Source of the DNA: G963674685 sp964591275
GTDB lineage: Bacteria > Lernaellota > Lernaellaia > JACKCT01
NCBI GenBank assembly: GCA_964591275.1
Contig: CAZQAE010000042.1
Coordinates: forward strand, 1-46,566
DNA: 46,566 bases
Reading direction: 5' to 3'
The notes under the pieces were generated by a model. That model had not been told where the DNA came from and did not search any database. It was given only the letters and a program-made list of their open reading frames with translations. A program made the translations under genes and the position numbers. Positions 24,630 through 32,790 of the stretch are shown piece by piece (positions within the stretch are counted from its first letter, which is position 1; each line of letters begins with the position of its first letter).

Positions 24630-25694
24630 ATGAGCGCCAGTTACGACTACAGTGGACATGTCTATCGATCTTTCCCGGACGTGGACGTTGAGATCAGCGC
24701 AAAAATACTGATCAGCAGAGGATCCAGCAATGTATTGGCGGAGTCCGCACTCATTTCCTCCGGTTCCTTCTTCATTGAAACCGATCAGACATGGCCCATT
24801 GGCGCGCTGGTGGACATCGAGTTCACCTTCGTCGACGACATCCTTTCCTATCAAGGCGAAGGACGTGTGACGAATGTTGGTCCCAGGCGGAGAAATCCAG
24901 AATTGATTGGAGTCGAGGCCGACTTCGTGCGCCTTGTTGAAAAGCAGTTGAACTGGCGGCGACGCATTCAACGTTTGGATCGGACCCGTCGAATTGGGAC
25001 TCAGTTGCTGGTTGACGCGGTGAATTACTTTCGTCATGAAATCAGGGGCAATGAGGTCGAAGACAAGGATTTCGGAGAGCCATGCTCCGGCTATCGCAGA
25101 CCGACGCTTGTTATTCATGGTTTCCTGGGTACGCGGGGCGCGATGATTCTCCTGGAAAGGCATCTGAAAAAACTGGGTTTCCCCGTTATGTCGCTCATGC
25201 TTGGCGCCTTGAATTTGGGAGACATATCAAAATCGGCGAAGATCGTGGCGGAAAAGGTCATTCATTTACGCGAACGTTTCGGTATCGACAAAATCAATGT
25301 GGTTGGTCACTCGATGGGCGGACTCATCGGTCTTGACTACATCAAACACCACGGCGGCGCCCAGTCGGTTCGGCGACTTGTGTCCATTGGCACGCCCTAT
25401 AACGGCGCACCAATCGCCTTGGCATCCATCATCGTATTGCCTTGGACGGGGATGTTGGGCAAGGGCGTGTGGCAGCTACTGCCGGGCAGTTCATTTCTCA
25501 ACTCTTTGCATCAGGGATCCTTGCCGGCGGATGTGGAAATCGTGAGTGTTATCGCAAAAAATGATGGCGTCATTTCACCCAACCGCTGCGTCCTGGAAGG
25601 AGCGCGCAACCTGCTCATTTCTACGAATCACGCTGGCCTCGTCGTGTCGTCCAAAGTTCACGCGCTGATTGAAAATATTCTCGTTAAAAAATAA
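24630..25694 (+). CDS. PilZ-like domain fused to an alpha/beta-hydrolase lipase
   Basis: A 354-residue cytoplasmic protein. Residues about 10-105 resemble a PilZ domain of the Myxococcus paralogous type: ALISSGSFFIETDQTWPIG, GEGRVTNVG and LIGVEADFVRL. In the c-di-GMP motif (D/N)xSxxG the first residue is Leu41 and the last Ser46, and no clear RxxxR is present, so nucleotide binding is doubtful. Residues 158-354 are a lipase-type hydrolase with TLVIHGFLGT, nucleophile elbow VVGHSMGG (Ser228), Asp312 in AKNDGVIS and His334 in STNHAGLV, a complete triad. No signal peptide is visible. It could be a cytoplasmic lipase or thioesterase controlled or localised by the PilZ part. No strong ribosome-binding site; start chosen for the full PilZ domain. 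Confidence 0.78.
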   Translation: MSASYDYSGHVYRSFPDVDVEISAKILISRGSSNVLAESALISSGSFFIETDQTWPIGALVDIEFTFVDDILSYQGEGRVTNVGPRRRNPELIGVEADFVRLVEKQLNWRRRIQRLDRTRRIGTQLLVDAVNYFRHEIRGNEVEDKDFGEPCSGYRRPTLVIHGFLGTRGAMILLERHLKKLGFPVMSLMLGALNLGDISKSAKIVAEKVIHLRERFGIDKINVVGHSMGGLIGLDYIKHHGGAQSVRRLVSIGTPYNGAPIALASIIVLPWTGMLGKGVWQLLPGSSFLNSLHQGSLPADVEIVSVIAKNDGVISPNRCVLEGARNLLISTNHAGLVVSSKVHALIENILVKK

Positions 25695-25740
25695 TTATTT
25701 CGGCGCAAAGGCATCGAGTTTGCTTGAAATGTTACTGTTG

Positions 25741-26427
25741 TCAAACGCTTCCGGCCAAGATGAAAACCGCGACGTTTGCGGCGGCATGGACAATAACGGC
25801 GGGAATGATGGAATTGTAGCGACTGCGCAAATAGCCAAAGAGCAGCGCCGGGAAAAATGTCGCCAGTCGGTAAATTTGAGGTACGGCGATGAAATGGGCC
25901 GCAGCGAAAAGAAGCGAAGGGATAAGTACGGACGGGCTAAACATGATTTGAAAGCTCGGCCTGCGATCTTCTTTTTGCTGGCTGAGCATTCCCTGGCATA
26001 ATCCCCGGAAGAAAAGTTCCTCCGGCAAAGAGACCGCGCACACCTGTTCGACAATCACAAGAATTATTCCGGCGTTGACTTGAAAAGCAACATTTTCGCC
26101 CAGCAGAAGTTGGTGGTATGACCACCAGGCGACGACGTAAACTGCAATGATCGGGATTCCAAATAATGCGGCGGCGCCGATGTCTTTGCCGAGCCGGTCT
26201 CCACGCAATCCGAGCCATGCAATGTCGGAATTGGCAAACCGTAGATAAATAAACGGCGTACCGACAAATACAAGTGCCGCGTAAGCCTGAAAGAAATCGC
26301 TATGACCGCAAGTCATAAGCAGCCACTGTCCGCTTTTGATGACTCCGATGGCCAGAGAAAAAACAAGCAATGTATTTTGCAGGGGGTTGGGCGCGAACGG
26401 ATTTTTTATATTAGGGGAAGAAAACAT
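25741..26427 (-). CDS. CPBP-family intramembrane metalloprotease
   Basis: A 228-residue integral membrane protein with about six segments. Family motifs, numbered from the chosen ATG: the glutamate pair in SLPEELFFRG (about 136-137), His in FAAAHFIAVP (about 178) and VHAAANVAVF with His at about 214 and Asn four residues later. CPBP (CAAX/bacteriocin-processing) proteases cleave within or near membranes; some members act as myxosortase-like C-terminal processing enzymes, but most have unknown substrates. The ATG at complement 26425-26427 was chosen over an in-frame GTG three codons upstream; neither has a clear Shine-Dalgarno. It is convergent with the PilZ-lipase gene (46 bases between stops) and divergent from nptA. 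Confidence 0.85.
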   Translation of the reverse strand: MFSSPNIKNPFAPNPLQNTLLVFSLAIGVIKSGQWLLMTCGHSDFFQAYAALVFVGTPFIYLRFANSDIAWLGLRGDRLGKDIGAAALFGIPIIAVYVVAWWSYHQLLLGENVAFQVNAGIILVIVEQVCAVSLPEELFFRGLCQGMLSQQKEDRRPSFQIMFSPSVLIPSLLFAAAHFIAVPQIYRLATFFPALLFGYLRSRYNSIIPAVIVHAAANVAVFILAGSV

Positions 26428-26549
26428 CTTGCACACATTAATGTATTTGTAGCAAAAAATCAGAAAACGTTTTTGTTGAGCTTGTTTTTTTGCCTGATTA
26501 GGCTGAAAAATATGTGGAAATGAAAAACGGAAAATATCGCCGGGTTAGG

Positions 26550-26579
26550 CTGACAATTTCATGGAATTTATGGTATGTT
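26550..26579 (+). promoter_or_regulatory. Candidate promoter of the Na/Pi symporter gene
   Basis: CTGACA (26550-26555), an 18-base spacer and TATGTT (26574-26579) lie 78 bases before the ATG. The -35 overlaps the second copy of a 9-base direct repeat TTAGGCTGA (26498-26506 and 26545-26553), which could be a regulator site. No recognisable Pho box spacing is seen. Confidence 0.3.
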
Positions 26580-26656
26580 CCGGCCTGAGTGGGTGCTCCG
26601 CTTGGCGGGGATGTTTAAATTAGATAAATATATCAATAGGTTGGACTGTTCTCCTG

Positions 26657-27841
26657 ATGGAAAACAAATTTTGGCCAGAAAAGCATCGCACTGAACAGAT
26701 CGGTCAGTGGGTCAGGTCCATCATTGAGCCGAAACATCCGGACACGATAAAGAATCTTCTTAGCATTCTCTTCCTTTTCGGTGTTCTCTATTTTTTCTTC
26801 GTCAGCATCGAACTGATGGGGAGTTCCTTTAAGCTGTTCGGCAAGGGATTTGCCGAAGGGTTGATCAGTACAACCAGCAGTCCTCTGGTCGGGCTGTTTA
26901 TCGGCATTCTTGCCACCAGCATCATTCAGAGTTCATCTTCAACGACTTCGATCGTTGTAGGATTGGTGGCCAGCGGCACTCTCTCCATTGAAAATGCCAT
27001 TCCCATTATCATGGGGGCGAATATCGGGACGAGCGTTACGAATACTCTCGTATCCCTTGGACATATCTCACGTCGCGAAGAGTTTCGCAGAGCCATCGCC
27101 GGGGCGACGGTTCATGATTTTTTCAATCTCCTGACGGTGAGCGTCCTTTTGCCCCTGGAAGTGATGACGGGCTATCTGAGCACTGTCGCCCACTATTTGG
27201 AAAATATTTTCGAGGGTATGGGCGGGTTGAAATTATTAAGCCCCCTAAAGGTCATTGTAAAACCATTTACAAAATCCATTGAGCATTTGTTTATTGATGT
27301 TTTTGGCCTGTCGGACGTATTCGCCGGTGCCTTGCTTCTGATTACGGCGCTGTCTGTATTGTTTATTTCATTGAATCTATTCGTACGGATTATTCGAAAA
27401 ATTGTCGTTGGTCGTGTTGAAAGCATTATCAATGACGTAATTTTCCAATCGGCGGTCCGCAGTTTTATTTTTGGAATGATATTAACGGCCGTCGTGCAAA
27501 GCTCCTCGATAACAACATCCATTATTGTGCCCATGATAGGAGCGGGAATACTCACGGTTCCGCAGTTTTTCCCCTATACTTTAGGGGCGAATATCGGCAC
27601 CACAATTACGGCGATACTCGCCGCAATGTCGACCGGCAACCCCGCCGCAGTGACGATTGCCTTCGCTCATCTCATGTTTAACGTTACGGGTGTTGTAATA
27701 TTTTATCCGTTGCGGTTTATACCGATCAAACTCAGTCATTTGCTTGGGGATCTTTCCGCGCGATGGAGACCGGCGGCCATAATTTTTATCGTCACATCAT
27801 TTTTTATTATCCCGATGCTTCTGATTCTACTCACGAGGTGA
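26657..27841 (+). CDS. Na+/phosphate cotransporter family protein (NptA, PF02690)
   Basis: A 394-residue membrane protein with the two inverted-repeat cores of sodium-phosphate symporters: TSIIQSSSSTTSIVVGLVAS with IIMGANIGTSVTNTLVSLG, and later AVVQSSSITTSIIVP with YTLGANIGTTITAILAAM. QSSS and GANIGT are the substrate and sodium sites of the SLC34/NptA family. It would import inorganic phosphate with sodium across the inner membrane. A PhoU-domain protein follows after 3 bases; in many NptA proteins that domain is fused at the C-terminus. No ribosome-binding site is obvious before the ATG. Confidence 0.92.
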   Translation: MENKFWPEKHRTEQIGQWVRSIIEPKHPDTIKNLLSILFLFGVLYFFFVSIELMGSSFKLFGKGFAEGLISTTSSPLVGLFIGILATSIIQSSSSTTSIVVGLVASGTLSIENAIPIIMGANIGTSVTNTLVSLGHISRREEFRRAIAGATVHDFFNLLTVSVLLPLEVMTGYLSTVAHYLENIFEGMGGLKLLSPLKVIVKPFTKSIEHLFIDVFGLSDVFAGALLLITALSVLFISLNLFVRIIRKIVVGRVESIINDVIFQSAVRSFIFGMILTAVVQSSSITTSIIVPMIGAGILTVPQFFPYTLGANIGTTITAILAAMSTGNPAAVTIAFAHLMFNVTGVVIFYPLRFIPIKLSHLLGDLSARWRPAAIIFIVTSFFIIPMLLILLTR

Positions 27842-27844
27842 AAA

Positions 27845-28552
27845 ATGCTGAGAAAGCTACTCGACCTTTGGAAAAAAGACTCCCTGATCAGATCGGCGTA
27901 TGAAGATACTAATCTGATGCTGTCCAAGACGAATTATATGTTCGTTTCCGTGTCAGGCCTGTTCTTGAACGACAGCCCGCTCGAATTCGACGTTTACGCG
28001 ATGGACAAGGAAATCAACAAACTTGAGATTGGCGTGCGCCGAAAGGTTCTTCAGCATCTGTCTATTAATCCGGAGCAGGAGCTTCTGGCCTCACTGGTGT
28101 TGACGACAATCATTACCGATATTGAACGTATCGGCGACTATTCGAAAAACATCTATGAACTTAGGGAATTATACGAGGTGTGTAAGGATCTCCCTCCATA
28201 TTCGGACATTTTATTGGGCACGACCGGCACGGTGAGTGACATGTTCAAAATGACAATTGAGGTCATCAAAAACGAGGCTCACCAGATGGCGCAGAAAACG
28301 ATGGAAATGCACGGGCAAGTCAATCATACAATGGAGCAGATGATGTGGGCGCTGGGCAACGATCCGAATATGCAGGCTCCAAAGGCCGTGCCTCTGGCCC
28401 TGTATGCCCGATATCTCAAGCGTGTGAGCGCCCACTTGAGCAACGTGACCTCCAGCGTGAACAGGCCCTTTGACAGGATAGGCTATTTCCATCTGGAAAA
28501 CGGGGAAACCACAGAAGAAAAGGATATTGACGATCTGAGTGAAAAAGACTGA
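27845..28552 (+). CDS. PhoU-domain protein partnered with the Na/Pi symporter
   Basis: A 235-residue, mostly helical protein. Two PhoU-like helical bundles are seen, with EFDVYAMDKEINKLEIGVRRKVL in the first and TTIITDIERIGDYSKNIYEL as the conserved E/D-xxRxxDxxxN signature. Further helices (HQMAQKTMEMH, LYARYLKRVSAHLSNV) form the second bundle. PhoU-type proteins bind metal ions and modulate phosphate uptake. Directly behind the symporter gene, it is probably the cytoplasmic regulator of that transporter rather than of a Pst system, of which no genes are in this window. Confidence 0.85.
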   Translation: MLRKLLDLWKKDSLIRSAYEDTNLMLSKTNYMFVSVSGLFLNDSPLEFDVYAMDKEINKLEIGVRRKVLQHLSINPEQELLASLVLTTIITDIERIGDYSKNIYELRELYEVCKDLPPYSDILLGTTGTVSDMFKMTIEVIKNEAHQMAQKTMEMHGQVNHTMEQMMWALGNDPNMQAPKAVPLALYARYLKRVSAHLSNVTSSVNRPFDRIGYFHLENGETTEEKDIDDLSEKD

Positions 28553-28623
28553 ATGATTCTGGGCCTTGGGTATCGGGATTAGTTTTTGGGTTGACAAAAA
28601 GAATGTTTCAGACAAGCCGCCGA

Positions 28624-29718
28624 TCACCATGCTTTGCGGCGGGCTTCGAAGAATCCGCGCCCGCGGACGTCGCTTCCCTGCCAGCGCCCCGTGACCTTGA
28701 CGCCGCCTTCCCACAAAACATCGGCGACCTCGTGATCATCAAAATCTGCGTTGATCTTAAAACGGGCCGCGTATTCAGGAAGGGTTATGACCCAGCCTGT
28801 ATCCCACTTGACGTGTGTCTTTGGCGAAATCCAGGAGGCTGTCGTGTCAATTTTGAAATTTACCTGGTGCGTAGTGACGCCGCTCGAAAGATGAACATCG
28901 CCGAATTGGTGAACCACTTGCTCGTCCTTCCAGAAACGGAACAGCAGTATCTCGGTTTGGTTCATGAGATTGATGGAAAACCAGTCCCAGCGGTCGAAAT
29001 TGTCGTCATTCCAGTTGCCCCATTGGCGATCTATCCAGCCTCGGCCTCTGAACTTAGCTTTCCGGTCCATGAGGCGCCCGCTTCCGCTGACCGACATGTT
29101 GGTCAGAGAGAAATATTGGCTGACCCCGCCTTCGCCCATTTCGATGAGGCCCGTTCCGCCAACGGCCATGGGCGCTTTATTGGCGCATAGCTTAAGATCC
29201 AGGTCGAGTTGGGGTTTGGAAAAAACGAAGTTATAGCAAAGAAAGTTTGGGTCGGGTTGCGTGATGGTGGCCGGACCCGTTTTAAACAGGCGGTGATTGG
29301 GCTCATGCGAAACCGCAACCTGAGGCATGGCGATGGAGATCGCGGTGTTGTACTCGATGTCCGAGAGGATGCCGTAAAATTTGTTGTCCTTGAGCATCGC
29401 CATCATGAGCGTATAACGTTTGTTGTACTGGTCCAGAAGATGGGCGTTGAGATACCACCATTCCTTGGATGCATCGTCGTGAAGAACCGCGACATCGAAG
29501 GCCTTCCGATGTTCGGGGGGCATGGCGGGAAATTCCAGCTTCTGCATGGTGAACATGTCTTCAAAGGGTGTCTTTTTGTCGACGCCGAACTGCATGGAAA
29601 GAAGCAGATTTCGACCAAAGAGCATTGCCAGAAGAACGCCGGCGGAAACGACCAGCGCGAAGGCGACGAAATACATGGCGATCTTCGCACGTTTTTTGTT
29701 TTTTTTGTCTTTGTTCAC
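28624..29718 (-). CDS. Membrane-anchored lipocalin-like AttH/CrtC-family protein
   Basis: A 364-residue protein from a GTG at complement 29716-29718, which yields a positive stretch (NKDKKNKKRAK) before a single membrane anchor (about 15-35). The frame is open to an ATG at 29811, but that adds a 31-residue region without signal character. The body carries the double-lipocalin features of the carotenoid 1,2-hydratase/AttH family (PF07143-like): KEWWYLNAHLLDQ, then GRGWIDRQWGNW and FDRWDWFSINL. The family acts on or binds hydrophobic ligands; no carotenoid genes are near, so hydratase activity should not be assumed. It diverges from the metallo-beta-lactamase lipoprotein gene. Confidence 0.75.
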   Translation of the reverse strand: MNKDKKNKKRAKIAMYFVAFALVVSAGVLLAMLFGRNLLLSMQFGVDKKTPFEDMFTMQKLEFPAMPPEHRKAFDVAVLHDDASKEWWYLNAHLLDQYNKRYTLMMAMLKDNKFYGILSDIEYNTAISIAMPQVAVSHEPNHRLFKTGPATITQPDPNFLCYNFVFSKPQLDLDLKLCANKAPMAVGGTGLIEMGEGGVSQYFSLTNMSVSGSGRLMDRKAKFRGRGWIDRQWGNWNDDNFDRWDWFSINLMNQTEILLFRFWKDEQVVHQFGDVHLSSGVTTHQVNFKIDTTASWISPKTHVKWDTGWVITLPEYAARFKINADFDDHEVADVLWEGGVKVTGRWQGSDVRGRGFFEARRKAW

Positions 29719-29830
29719 CGCAAACCCGCCCTGATGGGACCACTCGAAAAATCCGGCGGATAATACCAGAAGCCTTAAGCAGTGCCAAGGTTCAAGGCTT
29801 ATAAAAAACATATGCCGGACCGGTAAATGG

Positions 29831-29853
29831 CATTAGTATGGGAGTGACTAATG
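29831..29853. promoter_or_regulatory. Inverted repeat between divergent genes
   Basis: Perfect 7-base arms CATTAGT and ACTAATG flank a 9-base centre in the gap between the lipocalin-like and the metallo-beta-lactamase lipoprotein genes. The placement suits an operator controlling one or both. Confidence 0.3.
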
Positions 29854-29859
29854 GTGATG

Positions 29860-29877
29860 GGGCGGGTGGACTCGCCC
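29860..29877 (+). terminator. Hairpin in the leader of the following lipoprotein gene
   Basis: GGGCG and CGCCC arms (29860-29864, 29873-29877) form a 5-bp GC stem with an 8-base loop followed by only three T bases. It could be a weak terminator or attenuator; it lies 45 bases before the ATG at 29923. Confidence 0.22.
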
Positions 29878-29922
29878 TTTATATGAAAAAATAAAAAAGG
29901 AAATGTTTTGCAGGAAAAATTT

Positions 29923-30939
29923 ATGAATACCAGATTGCTTCAAAATGCGCTGTTGATGGCGACGTGCGTATTGATGACGTTTTCCCTTGTTCTGGGAGCG
30001 TCATGCACTCGTAGCGAAGAGACATCTCGCCCGGAGGTGGGCCACAAGACAAAGAAAATTCCACCTCAAAAAGCCTTGGGCAATGGCAAATTAAAAAGCC
30101 AAAAAGAAAAAAAATTCGTTATAGATGATCCCTCATTAAAGCTGACTTTCGAGCAAATAAAGGATGTCGTCTCAAAGGCTAAATCGGCTGCGTATCAAAT
30201 TTACTCGGTTAAAGTTGGTTTGACGCCAAGTGCGAAGCGAAAGCTCTTTATCGCAAGAGGCGAACTGGCGGATCGTATTCCCGTCATATTTTCCTTCCAG
30301 GTCCTAAGAGACGATGAAAAAATAGTATTAGTCGATTCCGGTTTTATCAGCGAAAGAATGAAGCGAAAGTGGAAGGTTGTTGACTACCGGGATCCTGTTG
30401 TTGGCTTGGGAGCTCTGGGGATTGTTCCCGAGCAGGTTGATGACATCATCATCACGCACAGGCATTGGGATCATGTCGGAGGGTTGAGTCTGTTTCCGAA
30501 ATCTAAAATCTGGATGCCGCGCTTGGAGTTCAAGACTGCTGTCAGGAAATTCGAGGCTAAATCGCCTGTCATCGTCAATGCACTGAAAAGCGCCGAGTCA
30601 GAAGGGCGGATGAAATGGACAAAGCGTCTTCAGGAAATTATGCCCGGTATTGTCGTCGTGAGGCAGGGACTTCACACACGTCATTTTCAATACGTCATTG
30701 TGAAAAGTCCCAAAGGAATTTGGGTTATTGCATCGGACGTCGGCGGCCTGTATGAGAACTTTGACGGACCTGTGTCCAGCGGTCAAACCCTGAACCCGGA
30801 AGCTTCCGTGCAGGCCCTGCGTCACATTATGCAACTGGTGGACAATAGACTCGATCGCATAGTGCCGAGTCACGATCCCAAAGTGTTTACGCGTTTCCCA
30901 TCGGTGAAACCCGGCGTGGTGCTGATCACGAAGGACTGA
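29923..30939 (+). CDS. Metallo-beta-lactamase-fold lipoprotein (lactonase-like)
   Basis: A 338-residue lipoprotein. AGGA lies eight bases before the ATG; the signal ends in VLGASC with Cys28 as probable lipid anchor. A Lys-rich linker follows, then the MBL fold: DEKIVLVDSGF, the zinc motif THRHWDHVGG (His179, His181, Asp183, His184), QGLHTRHF in place of the usual GHTPGH histidine loop, ASDVGGLYEN with the bridging Asp and VPSHDP with the last His. The set of ligands looks complete. It resembles N-acyl-homoserine-lactonase-like hydrolases, but the substrate is unknown. It would face the periplasm or the cell surface. An in-frame TTG at 29908 is a weaker start. Confidence 0.83.
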   Translation: MNTRLLQNALLMATCVLMTFSLVLGASCTRSEETSRPEVGHKTKKIPPQKALGNGKLKSQKEKKFVIDDPSLKLTFEQIKDVVSKAKSAAYQIYSVKVGLTPSAKRKLFIARGELADRIPVIFSFQVLRDDEKIVLVDSGFISERMKRKWKVVDYRDPVVGLGALGIVPEQVDDIIITHRHWDHVGGLSLFPKSKIWMPRLEFKTAVRKFEAKSPVIVNALKSAESEGRMKWTKRLQEIMPGIVVVRQGLHTRHFQYVIVKSPKGIWVIASDVGGLYENFDGPVSSGQTLNPEASVQALRHIMQLVDNRLDRIVPSHDPKVFTRFPSVKPGVVLITKD

Positions 30940-30948
30940 CAATCGCGA

Positions 30949-32364
30949 TCATTCGTATCCGTACAAGTGAAGAAATGCGTTGATAATGTCATTGCCGACG
31001 TTCGGCCCCGGGCTTAGAAGGTCGTTGTAGATATAAGCCAGAGAAAAATATTGATCGGGCAGCATGATGTATCCCACCCAATCCATTCCCAGGTTGATCA
31101 TAAATTGATGCTCGGCACCCATGACATCGCGCAAAATGAGGCCGATGTCCGGGACGAGTTCTCCCGGAATTGTGGCGAATTGCACAGGTCCAATGGAAAA
31201 TGCAGTGATCGTCGTTTCCGTTTTTCCACCGTAGGGCGGAACATCGCGGGGAATAAGATCGAGAGTACCGATCAAAGCAAAGAACAGATTATCGTTCGCC
31301 GATTCAAAAATCATGGTGCGAAGCCACAGATTTGTGTTCGTAGCCATTTCCGCTTCATCCATAAGAGTCTGCGCGTCATCGACCAATACTCGCCCGAAAT
31401 TTTCCACATCTTCCCAGGTTCCCCAGTCGCGTCCCGTGTAATCAAAGGGGTCAAAAGGATTGATGGGATGAACCGAGGCTCCCAGGTTGCCGTTGACGAA
31501 CATATTGATCCCGCCGACTTCTTCATCCATCAGGCGGTAGTAAGGTCCCAGGAAGTCCGATGACAGTTCCGTGTTCTGCGGTCCCATGACCATTGGGTGA
31601 CATCCCCAACTCATCAGCGTGGCAATGGGTTCTCCCTGGGGAGTTTCGGCTTTCATCAGGGTCATGGCGTCATCGGTCATAGCGCCGGGATCTAGGACAT
31701 CGTTCGAGTTGTAATGCATATCCGCTTCGATTCCCGAAGCGAATGAGACGACGGCCGGGACGCGAGCTTGGTAGGCTTCGACGCCGGCATCTATTCCGAC
31801 ATCCACGAGCAGTTGCATATAATCTTCGTCTCGACCGGAGACAGGCGGCAATATGACTCCCCAAATTCCTACGCCGTCCGGGCTGTGATGCGTGTGGCTG
31901 GATGAGACGACAATGCGCTCCGGTCCGATGTTCAGTTCCTGAGCAATGCCTTCCTGAATCGGGACGATGTCGGTTGTGATCATGCCCACCATGTCGAATT
32001 GGATGAGAATGATTGGTTCGCCCTTGCCGTCGTCAAAAGCGATGGCTGTCGCGTAGAGCGGATCGTGGACGCCCGTGGACCAGCGGCACATGCTTTCCAG
32101 CAGAAAGTAGGTGCCGTATCCGCCCATTTTCAGAGACCATTCGGGCGTCGGGGAAGCGTCGACACGAGCCGCGCCGACCTGAAAATGAGGCTCGTCGTCG
32201 TCATCGTCGCCCTCATCGTCATCAGCGCTGTCGTCGTCGGAATTCGGGTTTGAGGAATCATCATCGTCATCATCATCGTCGCCGCATCCGATGAATAAGG
32301 ATGCCGATGCAATGAATAATGCTAAGAATAGAACAAAAATAGTGGGTAATTTGTTGTTTTTCAA
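30949..32364 (-). CDS. Lipoprotein with neutral ceramidase-like domain
   Basis: A 471-residue lipoprotein. The start is TTG with a perfect AAGGAGG (32373-32379) eight bases upstream. The signal ends in LFIGCG (Cys27), directly followed by an Asp-rich linker of about 35 residues. The rest is like the neutral/alkaline ceramidase N-terminal domain (PF04734): GAARVDASPTPEWSLKMGG at the start, VVSSSHTHHSPDG with metal histidines, MSWGCHPMVMG with TELSSDFLGP and NGNLGASVHPINP where the family nucleophile motif lies. It would be tethered to the outer surface by the flexible acidic linker and hydrolyse an amide or ester lipid; the substrate is inference. It ends 9 bases from the convergent lipoprotein gene. 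Confidence 0.82.
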   Translation of the reverse strand: MKNNKLPTIFVLFLALFIASASLFIGCGDDDDDDDDSSNPNSDDDSADDDEGDDDDDEPHFQVGAARVDASPTPEWSLKMGGYGTYFLLESMCRWSTGVHDPLYATAIAFDDGKGEPIILIQFDMVGMITTDIVPIQEGIAQELNIGPERIVVSSSHTHHSPDGVGIWGVILPPVSGRDEDYMQLLVDVGIDAGVEAYQARVPAVVSFASGIEADMHYNSNDVLDPGAMTDDAMTLMKAETPQGEPIATLMSWGCHPMVMGPQNTELSSDFLGPYYRLMDEEVGGINMFVNGNLGASVHPINPFDPFDYTGRDWGTWEDVENFGRVLVDDAQTLMDEAEMATNTNLWLRTMIFESANDNLFFALIGTLDLIPRDVPPYGGKTETTITAFSIGPVQFATIPGELVPDIGLILRDVMGAEHQFMINLGMDWVGYIMLPDQYFSLAYIYNDLLSPGPNVGNDIINAFLHLYGYE

Positions 32365-32372
32365 GGTGGCGG

Positions 32373-32379
32373 CCTCCTT
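32373..32379 (-). promoter_or_regulatory. Consensus Shine-Dalgarno for a TTG start
   Basis: AAGGAGG on the minus strand, eight bases before the TTG at complement 32362-32364, decides the start of the ceramidase-like lipoprotein, which otherwise has no ATG ahead of its signal peptide. Confidence 0.75.
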
Positions 32380-32413
32380 ATTTCAATAAGATCAGCAAAA
32401 TTCCGAAGGTGTT

Positions 32414-32764
32414 TTACAAAGTGGTTTTCAAAATGGGAACGACGCATACGAAGATCAGGTCCTCGTCGCCGGTGTTGCGGATCTGGTGATCGGCATATGG
32501 TGCGATGAAGGCCACGTGGCCCGCGCCTACTTCTCGCGTTTCACCGTCGTAAAAGACGTTGCCTTTGCCGGAATGGAAGAAGACCTCGTGCTCATGCGCG
32601 TGGGAATGGCGCGTTGTGTGTCCACCGGGTTCGATGGTGAACACGCGCATAACGAAATTGGGCGCTGCGTGTTCAGGACCTACCGCAATCTGCATCGTGA
32701 CTTTTTTCATGGCGCCATCGTCGAATAATTGCGACGGCAAATCCTTGTATGGCAAAACATGCAT
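32414..32764 (-). CDS. Small cupin-domain protein
   Basis: A 116-residue single-domain cupin. Motif 1 is visible as TRHSHAHEHEVFFHSGKG with the metal-binding histidines and glutamate, and motif 2 as FIAPYADHQIRNTG with the last His. Such proteins bind a metal and act as dioxygenases, isomerases or ligand sensors; the exact role is unknown. The ATG at complement 32762-32764 lies 26 bases after the pyrD stop on the same strand, so it may be the end of the rimI-pyrK-pyrD unit. A GTG-type extension to 32788 overlaps pyrD closely and is less likely. Confidence 0.8.
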   Translation of the reverse strand: MHVLPYKDLPSQLFDDGAMKKVTMQIAVGPEHAAPNFVMRVFTIEPGGHTTRHSHAHEHEVFFHSGKGNVFYDGETREVGAGHVAFIAPYADHQIRNTGDEDLIFVCVVPILKTTL

Positions 32765-32790
32765 CAAAAAACTCCAAACAATGTTCAAGG

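Noticed and set aside
25741..26427. CPBP protease as the processing enzyme for the GGCCGG tail
   Set aside because: The tail has no membrane helix as substrate for an intramembrane protease, and the genes are over 20 kb apart; nothing in the sequence links them.
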